A DNA stretch of 64,000 bases from contig CM114273.1 in NCBI GenBank assembly GCA_050084515.1, forward strand, positions 36,952,001 to 37,016,000, given 5' to 3'. Below the pieces are notes generated by a model that was not told where the DNA came from, ran no database searches, and was given only the letters and a program-made list of their open reading frames with translations. Shown here in pieces: positions 10,770 through 22,441 of this stretch. Within the stretch, counting starts at the first letter, position 1, and each line of letters starts with the position of its first letter. Source of the stretch: Blasia pusilla. Lineage: Eukaryota; Marchantiophyta; Marchantiopsida; Blasiales. The translations under genes and the position numbers were made by a program.

Positions 10770-11134
10770 AGGGAGACTATGTCTACTTGCAGCACACGGC
10801 ACCCACGACGTTGGATGTGACTGCAGGGCACACCATCTTGCGAGTGCGTGAGGTTTTGCCATCCGACGTTCTCTTATTGGAGGGACGCGATGGTATGGTT
10901 TGGAAGGACCATGTGCGTAACTATGCGCCATGTCATCTTCCAAACATTGACGATACAATTGATCCGAGCTGAGCAATAGTTCCTACAGGCTTGCGGTGTA
11001 TCTTGTGTGGTTCCGCCCGTGGTGCAGCCACTATACTAGACTATGATGGGTGTTCGAGAGGATGGCATATGGCATGTTTGATGCCACCTCTCACTTGGGT
11101 TCCTTAGGGACGATGGATGTGTCCTAGATGTATA
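10770..11134 (+). pseudogene. copy A integrase C-terminal tail and PHD finger
   Basis: A beta-rich tail (HTILRVREVLPSDVLLLEG, then KDHVRNYAPCHLPN) ends the integrase. After a TGA near 10970 comes a C4HC3 PHD finger at about 10991-11131: CILC, DYDGC, GWHMAC and WMCPRC. The third zinc Cys is Tyr here (Cys in B and D) and a stop lies just before the last pair, so this copy is dead. PHD fingers usually read histone H3 tails; that it steers integration is my inference. Confidence 0.78.
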
Positions 11135-11305
11135 TAGGGTAGGTAGTTCTACATTCCAACTTGTGTCTGTGACATGAATAACAAGAAGGCGACTAACGAT
11201 GGGGCCACATGACCACCCGGTCTTCTTGCTCTTAGCGTCCGAGAGATGTATGTCATGGTAGGTAGGGATAGATGGCTATTTGGAGTTAGAGGGACCTAAC
11301 CACCA

Positions 11306-12275
11306 GTTGGGAGGGGGGGGGAGGGGATTGGAGATATTTTGGTACTTCTTGTCTCGTTGTTTGGATGCCATGAGTTAGCATGGCATCGTGCGTGTTTGTG
11401 TGTATGTTGGTGACATCAATGTTTATGACAAGCCTTTACACACATGTGAGGTCATCTAGGGAAACTAACATGGATCAAAGTAAATATTCATTGTTGTAAG
11501 TTAGTCATGGCATTTTTTCCATGGTATAAATCCTTTTTTTTGCATAATATGAATATCAATTTAAACACAAGAGCATATATTTAACCAAACTTGGATTAGT
11601 GTCAAAACCCCAACGTCAACCTTACAATCTATCACGTGCCTTTGGGCGATTGGAGATATTTTGGTACTTCTTGTCTCGTTGTTTGGATGCCATGAGTTAG
11701 CATGGCATCGTGCGTGTTTGTGTGTATGTTCGGTGACATCAATGTATGTTGTGTAGCGATATGTATGCGCACGACAAGCCTTTACACACATGTGAGGTCA
11801 TCTAGGGAAACTAACATGGATCAAAGTAAATATTCATTGTTGTAAGTTAGTCATGGCATTTTTTCCATGGTATAAATCCTTTTTTTTGCATAATATGAAT
11901 ATCAATTTAAACACAAGAGCATATATTTAACCAAACTTGGATTAGTGTCAAAACCCCAACGTCAACCTTACAATCTATCACGTGCCTTTTTGGATATTTT
12001 TACTTCTTGTCTCGTTGTTTGGATATGAGTTAGCATGGCAAAATGGGCGTGTTTGTTGAATGCTCAGGTGACATCAAATGTTATTAGGATTTTCTCAAGC
12101 CTTTACACACATGTGAGGTCATCTAGGAAACTAACATGGATCAAAGTAAATATTTTGGTTAGTCATGGCATTTTTTCCATGGTATAAATCCTTTTTTTTG
12201 CATAATATGAATATCAATTTAAACACAAGAGCATATATTTAACCAAACTTGGATTAGTGGCCAACCTTACAATTG
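11306..12275 (+). repeat. polypurine tract and three tandem copies of copy A terminal repeat
   Basis: A G-rich polypurine tract ends at 11326. Repeat units start at 11327, 11649 and about 11990 (periods 322 and about 341). Each has a B-type segment (ATTGGAGATATTTTGG... to GCGCACGACA) that matches the terminal repeats of copy D, then a ~215 bp AT-rich segment (AAGCCTTTACACACATG...). Unit 1 lacks ~20 bp before the segment end. Unit 3 is much more degraded, with replaced blocks. The ~215 bp segment has no clear match in D. Confidence 0.8.
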
Positions 12276-12344
12276 CCTTTGGTTTAATCCCCCCATATTT
12301 TCAAAATCCAAAGCTCCAAAATTTATTGATCATTATAAGAGATA

Positions 12345-12434
12345 TTTAGGCATCTTTTAAGAGTTTTTCTTATGGCCCTTAATCCAAACCATCATTCTAA
12401 CGATTTTAGGCATCTTTTAAGAGTTTTTCTTATG
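12345..12434 (+). repeat. 30-bp direct repeat, 60 bp apart
   Basis: The block TTTAGGCATCTTTTAAGAG... occurs at 12345-12374 and again, identical by eye, at 12405-12434. It is probably a simple local duplication. Confidence 0.7.
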
Positions 12435-12600
12435 CTCTTTTCTAGATCTTTAGTGTGTTGGAACCCGCATATCACAAGATTTCTAAGTCCATCTTATTTA
12501 ATTCAAACTCATCTAAGGTCTAGACATAATGAACTCAAATGTAAAGAAATACTTCATAGTTGACCAAATTCTGAGCTAGGTTCCAACCTCCTTGGAATCC

Positions 12601-12714
12601 AACTCTTGTGGGACTTAAGCGCATCCCAAGTCCACCACCAAAAAAAAAAAAAAAAAAAAAAAAGAAGAAGAAGAAGAAGGAGGAGGTAAGATCTGCTTAA
12701 GTCCCACAAGAGTT
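12601..12714. repeat. 20-bp perfect inverted repeat around poly-A/GAA tract
   Basis: AACTCTTGTGGGACTTAAGC at 12601-12620 is the exact reverse complement of 12695-12714. The 74-bp centre holds about 24 A followed by GAA repeats. It could be a short foldback or MITE-like element; no transposase or clear target duplication is visible. Confidence 0.8.
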
Positions 12715-15700
12715 TGATGATGAGCCATTATGCTAAGATGTAGGCAAGAATGAGAACAAGGATGAAACATGGGCCTCAACTCATAAAAATTTGGGACCAT
12801 CCTTAAGGTATGACCTTAGGAGAGTGGATTCAAAGGGACCCCTTATCGCCAAAATGTCAATAATGATGGAATAGATCTCCAACACCCCTTCAATATATTA
12901 AGCCAATTGCAATCATGGATGTAGGAAAAAACTATCTCTATCGGCATCGACGACATTTAGAGACTCGAGAGGGACCAATAGTGGCCAATATGTACATAAG
13001 CATGGCCCCGTATCCTATGGGGTTGAGCTCAAGTCATCACAAGTACATTTGGAGAAATTTTGTAAGTCCTAAGAGCCATCTAATGGCCACAATACATATG
13101 AAAATTTGCAAGTGCCACACTTACAAATGTTGCAAGATTGTAAATCCAACTCATGGTTTGCAGCTCCATCATGGCTTTGAAGTTCTATTTTTTTAATTTA
13201 CACTCGTAGTGTAGTAGCAGATAGTCACAATGGTTTGCAATTGGCTTGTAATGAAGTCGCAAAAAACTTGCATTGGACTTGAAAATATGCGGCAACATTG
13301 CAAGTGTGACTCACAGAGTCACAATGCAACCAAAAAAAAACTTATTTTCCAAAATACATAAATTTTGGAAATTTAGAAAATTTAGAAAATTCCCAAAAAA
13401 GTGTAGTAGAGATTTATGGAAATCACATTTTGTAAAATCAACATTCCAATTACAAAAGTCTAATGATGCAAGAATGGAAATCTTTATATGAAGATAAAAT
13501 TTTGTACAAAAGTGACACTCGTGTCATGAATCCTATCTACTTCACCGCTAAGCATCTAATATGTCATGTATGAGGGGCTATGTTGGACATGTAGAAGCTC
13601 TAGCATCCAAAGAGTTCGCAATGGGCACAACCGTTTCCCATGTATGACCAATACTAGTAGCCGCCTTCATAGGGATGTTGTCGACCGATCTCATATGGTA
13701 GTGCTTGCTATATATAGGCCCATGGTTGTTTATTAGGCGCATATCTAATGAGGACCTCCTACTTTTCCTTAGAGCACCTAAACGCTCTATAAGGTGGATC
13801 TCCTCATCTTTGTGGTAGGAGCCATCGTCAAAATGGTCCTCTTCTCCAACAAGCTGATCCGTTCCTATATATAGATGTGAGTTGGTTGATATCAACACAT
13901 CCTCCACCTTGGCATCATCGGCATTTTTCATAATATGTTGCACTATAAAAATAAGTCGGAGTTAGTAACTTTGTGGAAAATAAAAATTTGGAAGACATTA
14001 CATGAGTAACAAAGTTTCCAGAAATGGATGTTGAGACATCTCGGTTCATAAAGACATCATCTCTAGTCTTCTAGCCCCGTCGCACATGATCCACAACCTA
14101 AGGAGTCAAGAACTCCCCATACCTTGTAAAATGCACAAGACATCCATACAACCAATTAAGTATTCTACAGTACTAACTAACTATCCCTACATTATAAGGG
14201 CACTACAAAGTAAGAGATACTAACAAAAATATGTCGAAATGCCCCCTCTCCTACCTAAACAAAGAAGTGTGTTTCCATCTAGTGTTAGAGATAAACATCG
14301 CAACTCCACCAACCACAATCGATCCATCTACTCTCGCTCCGGATCTCTAGTTGGTGCCATCTCCCAATGTAGAAAATGGTATGATCAACATCCATAAACT
14401 ATGATCAAGCTTTATGGATGTTGATTCTACCATTTTCTATATTGGGGGATGGCACAAACTAGAGATCCGTAGAGAGAGTAGATGGATCGATAGTGGTTGG
14501 TGGAAGCACAATAGACATTGGTGTAGCCAACACCCATACCTTGCATTGCTCCTCTCAGTTGGGAGACTCCCCTGCTCTACCTTATAAAGCCATGGTCGTC
14601 TTGTAGTGACAACGATCCAAAGTGAACCTACCAATCATCTTCTACATGCATCCTAGAGATCTTGTAGCTCCATTTCAAAACTTTGCCATAATGGCATTCT
14701 AGATGACCTGCCGATATGCAAATGAATGATCCATCCACATATCACACACATGTATGTGCTATTCGCACACATGATGCATGATTAGACAAAGAAAATTATA
14801 AACTTCTTTGCCTCTAACCTTATTGCACAACCTAAGGCGCTTAACGTCATGCTTCTCAATTCCCCAACTCTCAAATATCCTTGCTTATAAAATCGATGTT
14901 GTTTGTTCGGCCATAGTCCGCCCTACTTCAAGTTCACCACCTCCGCATCTCGTACTATCTTGTGTGGAGGTGAAACAAGAGCAGATAGTAGATTGGCACT
15001 CTATGATTGGGAGAGGTGTACGATTTTCTTCCCCAGTTTTGCCTCCTGCTCTCATTGCTCTAGCATGTGGAGTGCATATTACTACGCCATAATCTATGAT
15101 ATAGACAATTCTTCTAATATGGAGATGTAACTCTCAACATCATTACTTCGAGTTGGGATCAAAGTAACACTCTCTCCACCAAGAGCATATGAAATGGGAG
15201 TCAATGAGTGTACATCTGATGGTCTTCCCAAACCACTCAATCCTAGAACCCTCCTCTCCCCAAACACACAATCCCCTCAACTTTCCTACTTTGAGTATTT
15301 TGTGGTACCTCTACCAATGCCGCAAACAAAGAGGAAATCCGATGTGATATAGAGGCCTCCGATATTATCCTTGATCAAGATCAATCTCAAAAGGCCAAAT
15401 AAGTATGCCTTTACTACGCATCTACGCATCCATCGACTGGCACACAAGCCTTGTAGGCTTGACCAAGGCTAGTGTTAGAGACTTCTCATAGAGAGAGGTG
15501 TTGTGCCTATGCACCCAATGTCAGATGCAGATCAAGATGGGTGTGTGTATGGAAGGATGATACCCACATTGTCGATATGGTCGATGCAACCCAAAAGCCT
15601 TGATTGTGTTGGTTTGTTTTTCTCTTGAGTTTTTGGCACAAGGTTGAGTAAATACTTGCATGCAAGTGTGTACATGTGCATGCGCACCCGGGGATACGTT

Positions 15701-17700
15701 GGAAATACATCCTTTGACAAATAAGTTGATGCAACCATTGAGGACAACATGGGCAGATATTTGAGTGCTTGTCCATGAGACTATAAAGTTGGTTCTCCAA
15801 TCTATGCCCTCACCTCCCCCCAAGGTCAAGTCAACTAGATGATGAACGTTGAGCATTCGAGCATCTCATATTGGTCTCAAGTCACAAGATCCCATAGAAA
15901 AAGTACATAGCCTTGAGTCTAGACAAGAAAGGATGTACGCATCATGCTCGATCCACATGGCTCCATGGAGTTGATATATTGTTCAATAGAGTACTACTTG
16001 GAGTGGAATGCGATCCTATGGGGACATCCTTATACCATCCCATTTGATATGCCTATAGTGGTATGAGGTAGGAGATACATAGTGAAAGATTCAACTTTAG
16101 GTCTTGGGATAGGTCTTTGGATATCCATACGGATCATGTTAGACATGATAGTGATTGACGAGGGATATGACATGGGATGTGACCTATTCTAGTACGTTGG
16201 TCCCATATATTTGCATACTGCATGGAGGAAATTGATGAATAGGGCTTCATTTTGTTTGGTGTATCTCTTATCCCTACATCCTATTAATATGGTCAACTCT
16301 ACTCATAGATAATATATTGACGGTGATCCCATGTGATGCAGTAACAGAGTTGGGTACATTCAGTCTTCCAATCACAATCTTGAGAGAAATGCCATGTAGG
16401 AATATGTGGAGGGACAACACGAATAGTTTGGTTCGCGATGGCATGAAGAATTTTATATTCCCACAATCAATACCAAAACCATAGAGATAAGCAAGGAGAT
16501 ATTTGTTAGTTATGAATGGGGGAGATACATAAAAAATCAATGTACAAAAATGTATAATAAAACATGTATTCTTCTTCATGTTTATTTGCAAATGTGTATA
16601 ATCATTTCCTCTTTGGGGTATCTTAAACTCTAACTACGAAAAATTTCATATTTAGAGTTTAGGATAGCTCAATATGTCTACAATCTATACGTAAAGACTT
16701 TCCCCATCTCGGAGGCATAGCGAGTTGGAGCGTCTTTTTATGGTGGGGGTGTTATTTCTTCCTCCTTAGAAGATGAGTTGGGGGCGAAGAGAATGACCTA
16801 GAATCGGCCAAGATCTTCATCAAGGTGCACCATGGGAGCTTAGTAGCTTAAGAGGACGAAAAAGGAGGCACAAAGGATGATTGTGGATTGGAGCACACAG
16901 ATCGAGGTGACAACAAGCGTATCAAGGAGGTAACTAACGAGTTTCTTCATGAGGACATGAAGAAGTTTATCAGTGATCATTTCTCTGACTCCAAGGTCGA
17001 TACGTCAGAGGATAATTTGGACAAGAATGGATGAATTCTATTGTATCACGAGGCTTGAATATCTCACAAGGCTACTATCTTGCTTCTTCTAAAGTTGCAA
17101 AAGCGATTCTTTGTTTTGAATGCGTTCATGAACATGTGGTTTTGCCTATTGCATGATAAACTTCTAATAGAGTGGAATACTTCCCCAACTCCAAATCGCT
17201 GTGAGACAACTATTGAGCCATATGGGAGTACAATAAGATAATACATGCGTGCCCTTACGACTAGTTCCTATATTACGAACACGGGTCATCTTTAAGGTTT
17301 TTCCAATTTATCAAGCCATGCAATATCGAGAAGAGATGCAAAGAGATATGCCTCATAATGTTATTCGTTGATTCCCCATCATTCCATGATTATTGCACAT
17401 GTATAATCATTGGTAGAGTTGATGGTGTGGCATGAATACCATCGGTCAAATAATGATGTCATGTGCTTGGTGGTGGATATTTTGGCCAATGGAGTGTCCC
17501 CGTATGGTCTCTTTTATTTTTATATATAAAATAATATAAATTAACATTAAATATTTTTCAAAATCCCTTCTTGTCCTTAAAAAAATTGAGTAGAAGGGAT
17601 ATGTGAAGGGGAGATCCGAGTCCTCTTTCTCCTACAAATTTTCTTCTATTTTGAATAAATTCTTCCGTCTTCTTTTATTCATGTCAAGTTTTATGAGTAC
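12715..17700. other. intergenic, no recognisable gene
   Basis: Moderately AT-rich sequence with short open stretches, the longest 121 codons (13943-13578, -), none with a domain I recognise. The first part has recurrent short words around TTGCAAG and GAGTCAC. The one clear structure is the foldback at 14305-14504. It may be a worn transposon but I cannot assign a class. Confidence 0.5.
14305..14504. repeat. long foldback: 94-bp inverted arms, 12-nt loop
   Basis: 14305-14398 and 14411-14504 are near-perfect reverse complements with about ten mismatches by eye, separated by a 12-nt loop. The arms start TCCACCAACCAC and end at CAACATCCATAAA. Transcribed, it would make a ~200-nt hairpin. It could be a MITE-type foldback or a young inverted duplication able to feed small-RNA pathways; no transposase is nearby. 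Confidence 0.85.
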
Positions 17701-18800
17701 AATCAAAACCTTTCTAAGCTCACAAGGGTACTGGTAGCCATGGCCACGATTTTAATCGTATTTATTCTTTATTCTTGTTAAAGAAAAAAGTCGTTCTCGT
17801 GCTCATCTTGCCAATGGAACAAATATCCAAAAGAAAAATCGAAAAGAAAGATAACTCGGATAAATATAGAAATAACAGATTCATTAAAAAGTGCCGGATT
17901 CTATCGTATCACTTGATGCCGTCATGGAAACTTTGCATGGATGTGAAAGTGTGGTCCGTCAAGTTTGGACGGGAAGTGGAAGCAGTCGCCGCGCGGACGT
18001 GGAGCCAAGAACGGAGCAGTGACGGAGACGTCGCGGTGATGATTTCCGATGGTTAATGATTAATGACTCTCGAATTACCCCCAAACGTTACTAATTTTAG
18101 GGGCGTCTCGCGCCGACATCTTCATTGAAAGTCGCTCCTTAAGGATTCGGGGGCTAGAGTCAGTCGCTAGACTTCCACTGTCGTTTCCAGGCCCCACAGA
18201 TTCACGGAACAGAACAGCACAGAAGAGAAAACAAAGATGCACTTCGATAAAAACGAGTGATGGAAAGTCAGAAGAACAGAAGTTACACTGTTACAGAACA
18301 CAGAGTCGCTGCCCGTGCCAGACGAGAATTGAACGGTCAGTACGACTTGGGACGGACTGGCACGGCATTCTTCTACCGGGCAGTGCTACAGTACTACTGC
18401 CCCGGAACGGAAGGAACTTCACGGAAGGAAGGAAAGAATCCACATTGTCTACCTCTACCAACATTCGCAATTAAGTGTCCGCTATCTTCTTTGGATCCAA
18501 GCCCGAGGCTGCCGTACCTGTGTCGCCACAAGCGACAAAACAGAAAAGTGGCCGTTGCCGTCTCAGCGAGCGCCACCTGGACGTGGCAGGCCCCGGGAGG
18601 AAGCTTGAGCGTGCGGCATTCAGGGGAAGGATCTGCGACCGAAACCTCTCTCCAGTCCGTGAATCTCTCCGTTGAGGTCGACAGATCTCCGTTCCCGTCT
18701 GTCTCTCCATCCGTCGTGAGCTACCGGCGACTACCCTGCCTGTGATTGTCGAAGGTCTTCTACGGCGAGCTTCTAAATTATGAATCCTCTCGTGCTATAT
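17701..18800. other. GC-richer island, possible promoter or first exon, unassigned
   Basis: From about 17940 to 18760 base composition rises well above the flanks and CpG becomes frequent. An open stretch of 162 codons (18257-18745, +) has low-complexity composition and no family I recognise, and the opposite strand is also open for 79 codons, so openness follows from composition. It could be a 5' UTR or CpG-rich promoter remnant. Confidence 0.35.
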
Positions 18801-19674
18801 GGAATTTATGTAGTTTCGATCGTTTGATTTTATGCAAACATTACTTAATTGATTAATTAATGATGAGGAATTCCAATTATTCATCATTATTTATTTCATT
18901 CTTGAAAAATATTTTATTTCATATTTGAATGATCTCCAAAATTTACCCTAATTTGACTAACCTTGGGAATTGACCTTGTACCCCAAGATCAATCCCTAAT
19001 TAAGGGCACGTGTCAATGTGTGATTTGGTGCATTTTTCAGATGTTATTAAGAGAAATGTTTGAAAATAGAAGGGAAACTCCGATTCACAAAAGGATTAGT
19101 TAGTAAATGTGGCATCATAGAAACAGGTTGGAAATAAAAGTAATCAATTTAATGAAAACTTTAAAACTGATTATTTAAACAAGTGTGTGGCCGCGTATGG
19201 TCCACCGTCCCCAACACGAAGAAAGGGGAATACAAGGAGTCATCACAATGACTACAAACCAACCTCTCACAATGGAAACAACCATGTACGATACAAAGGG
19301 AATAAGATCCAAGATTGCATGTGGACGAAGTCCATGTCCATGGATATACGTCGGTCCTATGGAAGGACTCATCCATGTGGACTCTACTTCCCCCCTTTCT
19401 TGTCCTTCCCCTACTCGCCTCTACGTTTTGTGCTTACTCGTTGCTTCGTCCCGCCACCTCTACTCCCTCCCCCTTGTTGCCCCGCTCGCCCCCGTCCTAC
19501 CTCCTACAATGAGCAATAAGTGTGGGCCTCACCTTTGGCAATCTGTATACATGGATATGTCTAGACTTGTATGTCCATGTCCGTTTTTGTGCAACCATGA
19601 TAAGATCGCATGAATCATGTAAATCAAACTACAAAACAAAGGTGCACCCTACAAGCCAAGAAGATGTACTCACT

Positions 19675-19720
19675 AGCCAAATAGAGGGCATCTTAGATCT
19701 AAGATGCCCTCTATTCGGCT
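19675..19720. repeat. 46-bp near-perfect palindrome
   Basis: Arms 19675-19697 and 19698-19720 are reverse complements with one mismatch, centred on AGATCT. The outer words CTACAAGCC (from 19650) and GGCTTGTAG (19717-19725) also pair, but a ~21-bp segment interrupts the left arm, as if a longer palindrome had taken an insertion or slippage. Confidence 0.8.
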
Positions 19721-22250
19721 TGTAGTATGATCTCGAAAAAAATGCAATATCACCTCAAGGGCCACGTAGATAGGGTCAATGAACATATAGGAAAACAAGA
19801 GATAGAGAAAACATGAAAGAGGGAATAAAACACGTCCTACTTGTAGTAGAAGTAATTAATTATATTTAATAAAATTCACTTTAAGAACATTTTTTTTATA
19901 TTTTCAGTTGAAGAATTTTATGATAGAAATTTGATTGAAATGATTTTGATTGGATATTCCTAACAAGAAAATTAGATAAAGACCAATCAATGACAATCAT
20001 GTGAGGTATTTTGACATACATATCACTTATTAAAAATCAGACTTGAGACCCCCTCTTTTTGAAAATACTATAATTTTTATCCCTTTGCTTTGAAGAAATC
20101 ATTTATTGATATAAATTCCCCTTTCCAACTCACATCTCAACATTTATAAAAAAAAATCACTCCAATCATTTGTTTTTTGGTCCCACCATTCTTCTATGCC
20201 CCCTTCTTGATCCAAAATATTTTTAGCTTTTTCCCAATATATATTTTAAAGATTATCTAGAATTTTCTTAAAATTTTAAGTCTGTGGAAAAATATTAGGA
20301 ATAGAAGCAATATATGAAATTTTTGGAAAGAGACATAAATTTTCATTTAAAATCTAAAATTTTAAGGAATTTTAATAGTAAATAATGCAACATAAAAAAT
20401 GGGAGTAAGAAAAAAAAAGAAATTAATAGAAATCTATGCCATTTTTTATCCATTCTCTTTTCAACTAAGTAAATGAAAATATTTTTTAAAAAAAAGCATG
20501 AACAAGACTTTACATATGTCATGCACAATGAGCTTATTAGAAATGTCCTAATGTCTTTAATAGCAAAAGCCATAACATCCGACTACATGCATTTTATGCC
20601 CATAGGGGCAGCTTGAGCACTGGTAGCCTAGCCCATTGGAAGAACCAAATGATGGGCTCGCAAGAGAATTGGAACCCAATCTGCCCTGCTCCCACCTGAT
20701 GATGGACCCAAGCATCAATTAGGGAGACTTCTTATCATTTGTACCAGACATGTTTCTTCCAAGATTCATATTACGTTTTTTTTGTAAATTCATATCTTAA
20801 AATTTGGAATTTTGATATGGGCAGCAAGATTACTCATTGTATCATTTTCATTTGATGAGTTTGCCAAAAATCTCTCACTCTAGTAATTTTTTTGGTTAGA
20901 TTCTAGTTGTTTGAAATACTCAAAAGAGAATTTGACCTGGAAAAAAACGTTCAAAATTATTTTCTTGTTTATAAATCTCTCATTGAAAATAAACTACTAG
21001 ATGAACTTTCACATTAGATTTCCATCATTGAGATCATTTTGTCAAAAAAATTACATTTTTTTTACTCGAATGAAAATTTGTTTCAAAATTTCAGATGTAC
21101 AAGTCTTTTCATCGCCATTTTTCATCATTTCTATTCCTCAGACCCAACGTTCATATTTACAAGCACTAAATTAATATTATTTGTGCCGTGTAAATCAAGG
21201 TTCCTTCATACTACACAAAAAAATAATTAGGTTGTCCATTTGTTAAAGAGATTGATTTTTGTTGACACATCTTAAAAAGGCTAGTCCTTTAATAATCAAT
21301 GTTCACAACTTTTAGAGACAACTTACCTTTGAAATTATCCCTATAACTTCTTAGGGGATAACTTACTATTTCTTAAAACATCGGTATGTTTAAGCAGTAC
21401 ACTCATGTAGTATTAACAAATATCCTTTGTAAGGAATTTTTATGATAATTTTTGTTTAAAATAGGTGAAATAGAACCAAAAAAATTAAGGAAGAAAAGAT
21501 AGATTATACTAACGTATACTACACTTCTTCATATATAACATTTTTGTAACATGTAACTAGCGCTTGGAACCTATTAATATTGATAATGATGAAAAATAAC
21601 TTCCAAGTTAGTTTTCGAGTACTCTAGAAAATCTACAATTTTTTCTTGGTAGTTGGTCTTAAGATTGGTTTGTGATTATAAAAAATAGCTATATATGAAA
21701 TTGGAATCTTCACATATCAAAATATAAGCTTGAGTAATATTCTTACTATTTGAGATATATTTAATAACTACATAAGTTCAATTTTTAAAAATATGCTCTT
21801 ATTTTTTAATGAATGGCACTAGGTTGCTTATGATTCCCTTGTCTTTTATTTTTAAATGGCCTTGGCTTATAGCTCACCTTTTATGATGCTATATCTCATA
21901 AAGGTGCATGTACCATCCAAAGGGAAACTTTTTTAATTTAAAAATATGATTTTTTAATTTTTTGGGAGAGAATTCTACTTTCACTGTTCAATCTTGTAGA
22001 AATGGGCTTCAAATTTTATTTGAAAATTATTTTTTATCTAATATTCCATATAACTATTTAATATTATCCATATGTTAATTCGAAGCTATATACTTATTTA
22101 AAATTTCAATCCATACATATTTAATTGAATATAATAAAAATTAATAATTTATTTTGCAAATACTGTGCATGTGGAATAGGAACATGAAAGGAAAGTACCA
22201 CAATTTTCATGACACGCATGTCATACATGCAAAACTCTATGGCAAGTCAA

Positions 22251-22441
22251 CTTATTATCTTTTTTTTTCATGTATCTAAAATATCATATATAGTTATTTT
22301 TAATATATACTGTTACGGGGGATAATCTACCCCATAGCCACATCTCTTATTATCTTTTTTATTTCATGTATCTAAAAGATCATATATAGTAATTTTTTAT
22401 ACATACTATTATGGGGGGATAACTTTCCGGATAGCCACATC
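22251..22441 (+). repeat. ~95-bp tandem duplication
   Basis: The unit CTTATTATCTTTTTT... to ...ATAGCCACATCT occurs at 22251-22345 and again at 22346-22441 with scattered differences. No coding content. Confidence 0.75.

Larger units (their letters stand above)
4807..11432 (+). mobile_element. gypsy-type element copy A carrying DNA methyltransferase and PHD finger
   Basis: Domain order on the + strand is gag (C-terminal part), protease, C5 DNA methyltransferase, RT, RNase H, integrase, PHD finger, then a G-rich polypurine tract and terminal repeat. Integrase after RNase H is the Ty3/gypsy order. The 5' end is cut at 4807 by the copia element, so leader, 5' terminal repeat and N-terminal gag are absent. 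Many stops, mostly TAG, make it non-autonomous. It keeps the catalytic cysteine of the methyltransferase that copies C and D have lost. Confidence 0.9.

Noticed and set aside
18257-18745. 162-codon open frame, +
   Set aside because: No recognisable family, opposite strand also open; kept only as an unassigned GC-rich island.
19185-19613. Overlapping frames of 142 and 110 codons
   Set aside because: Two frames overlap throughout and neither shows a domain or coding bias.
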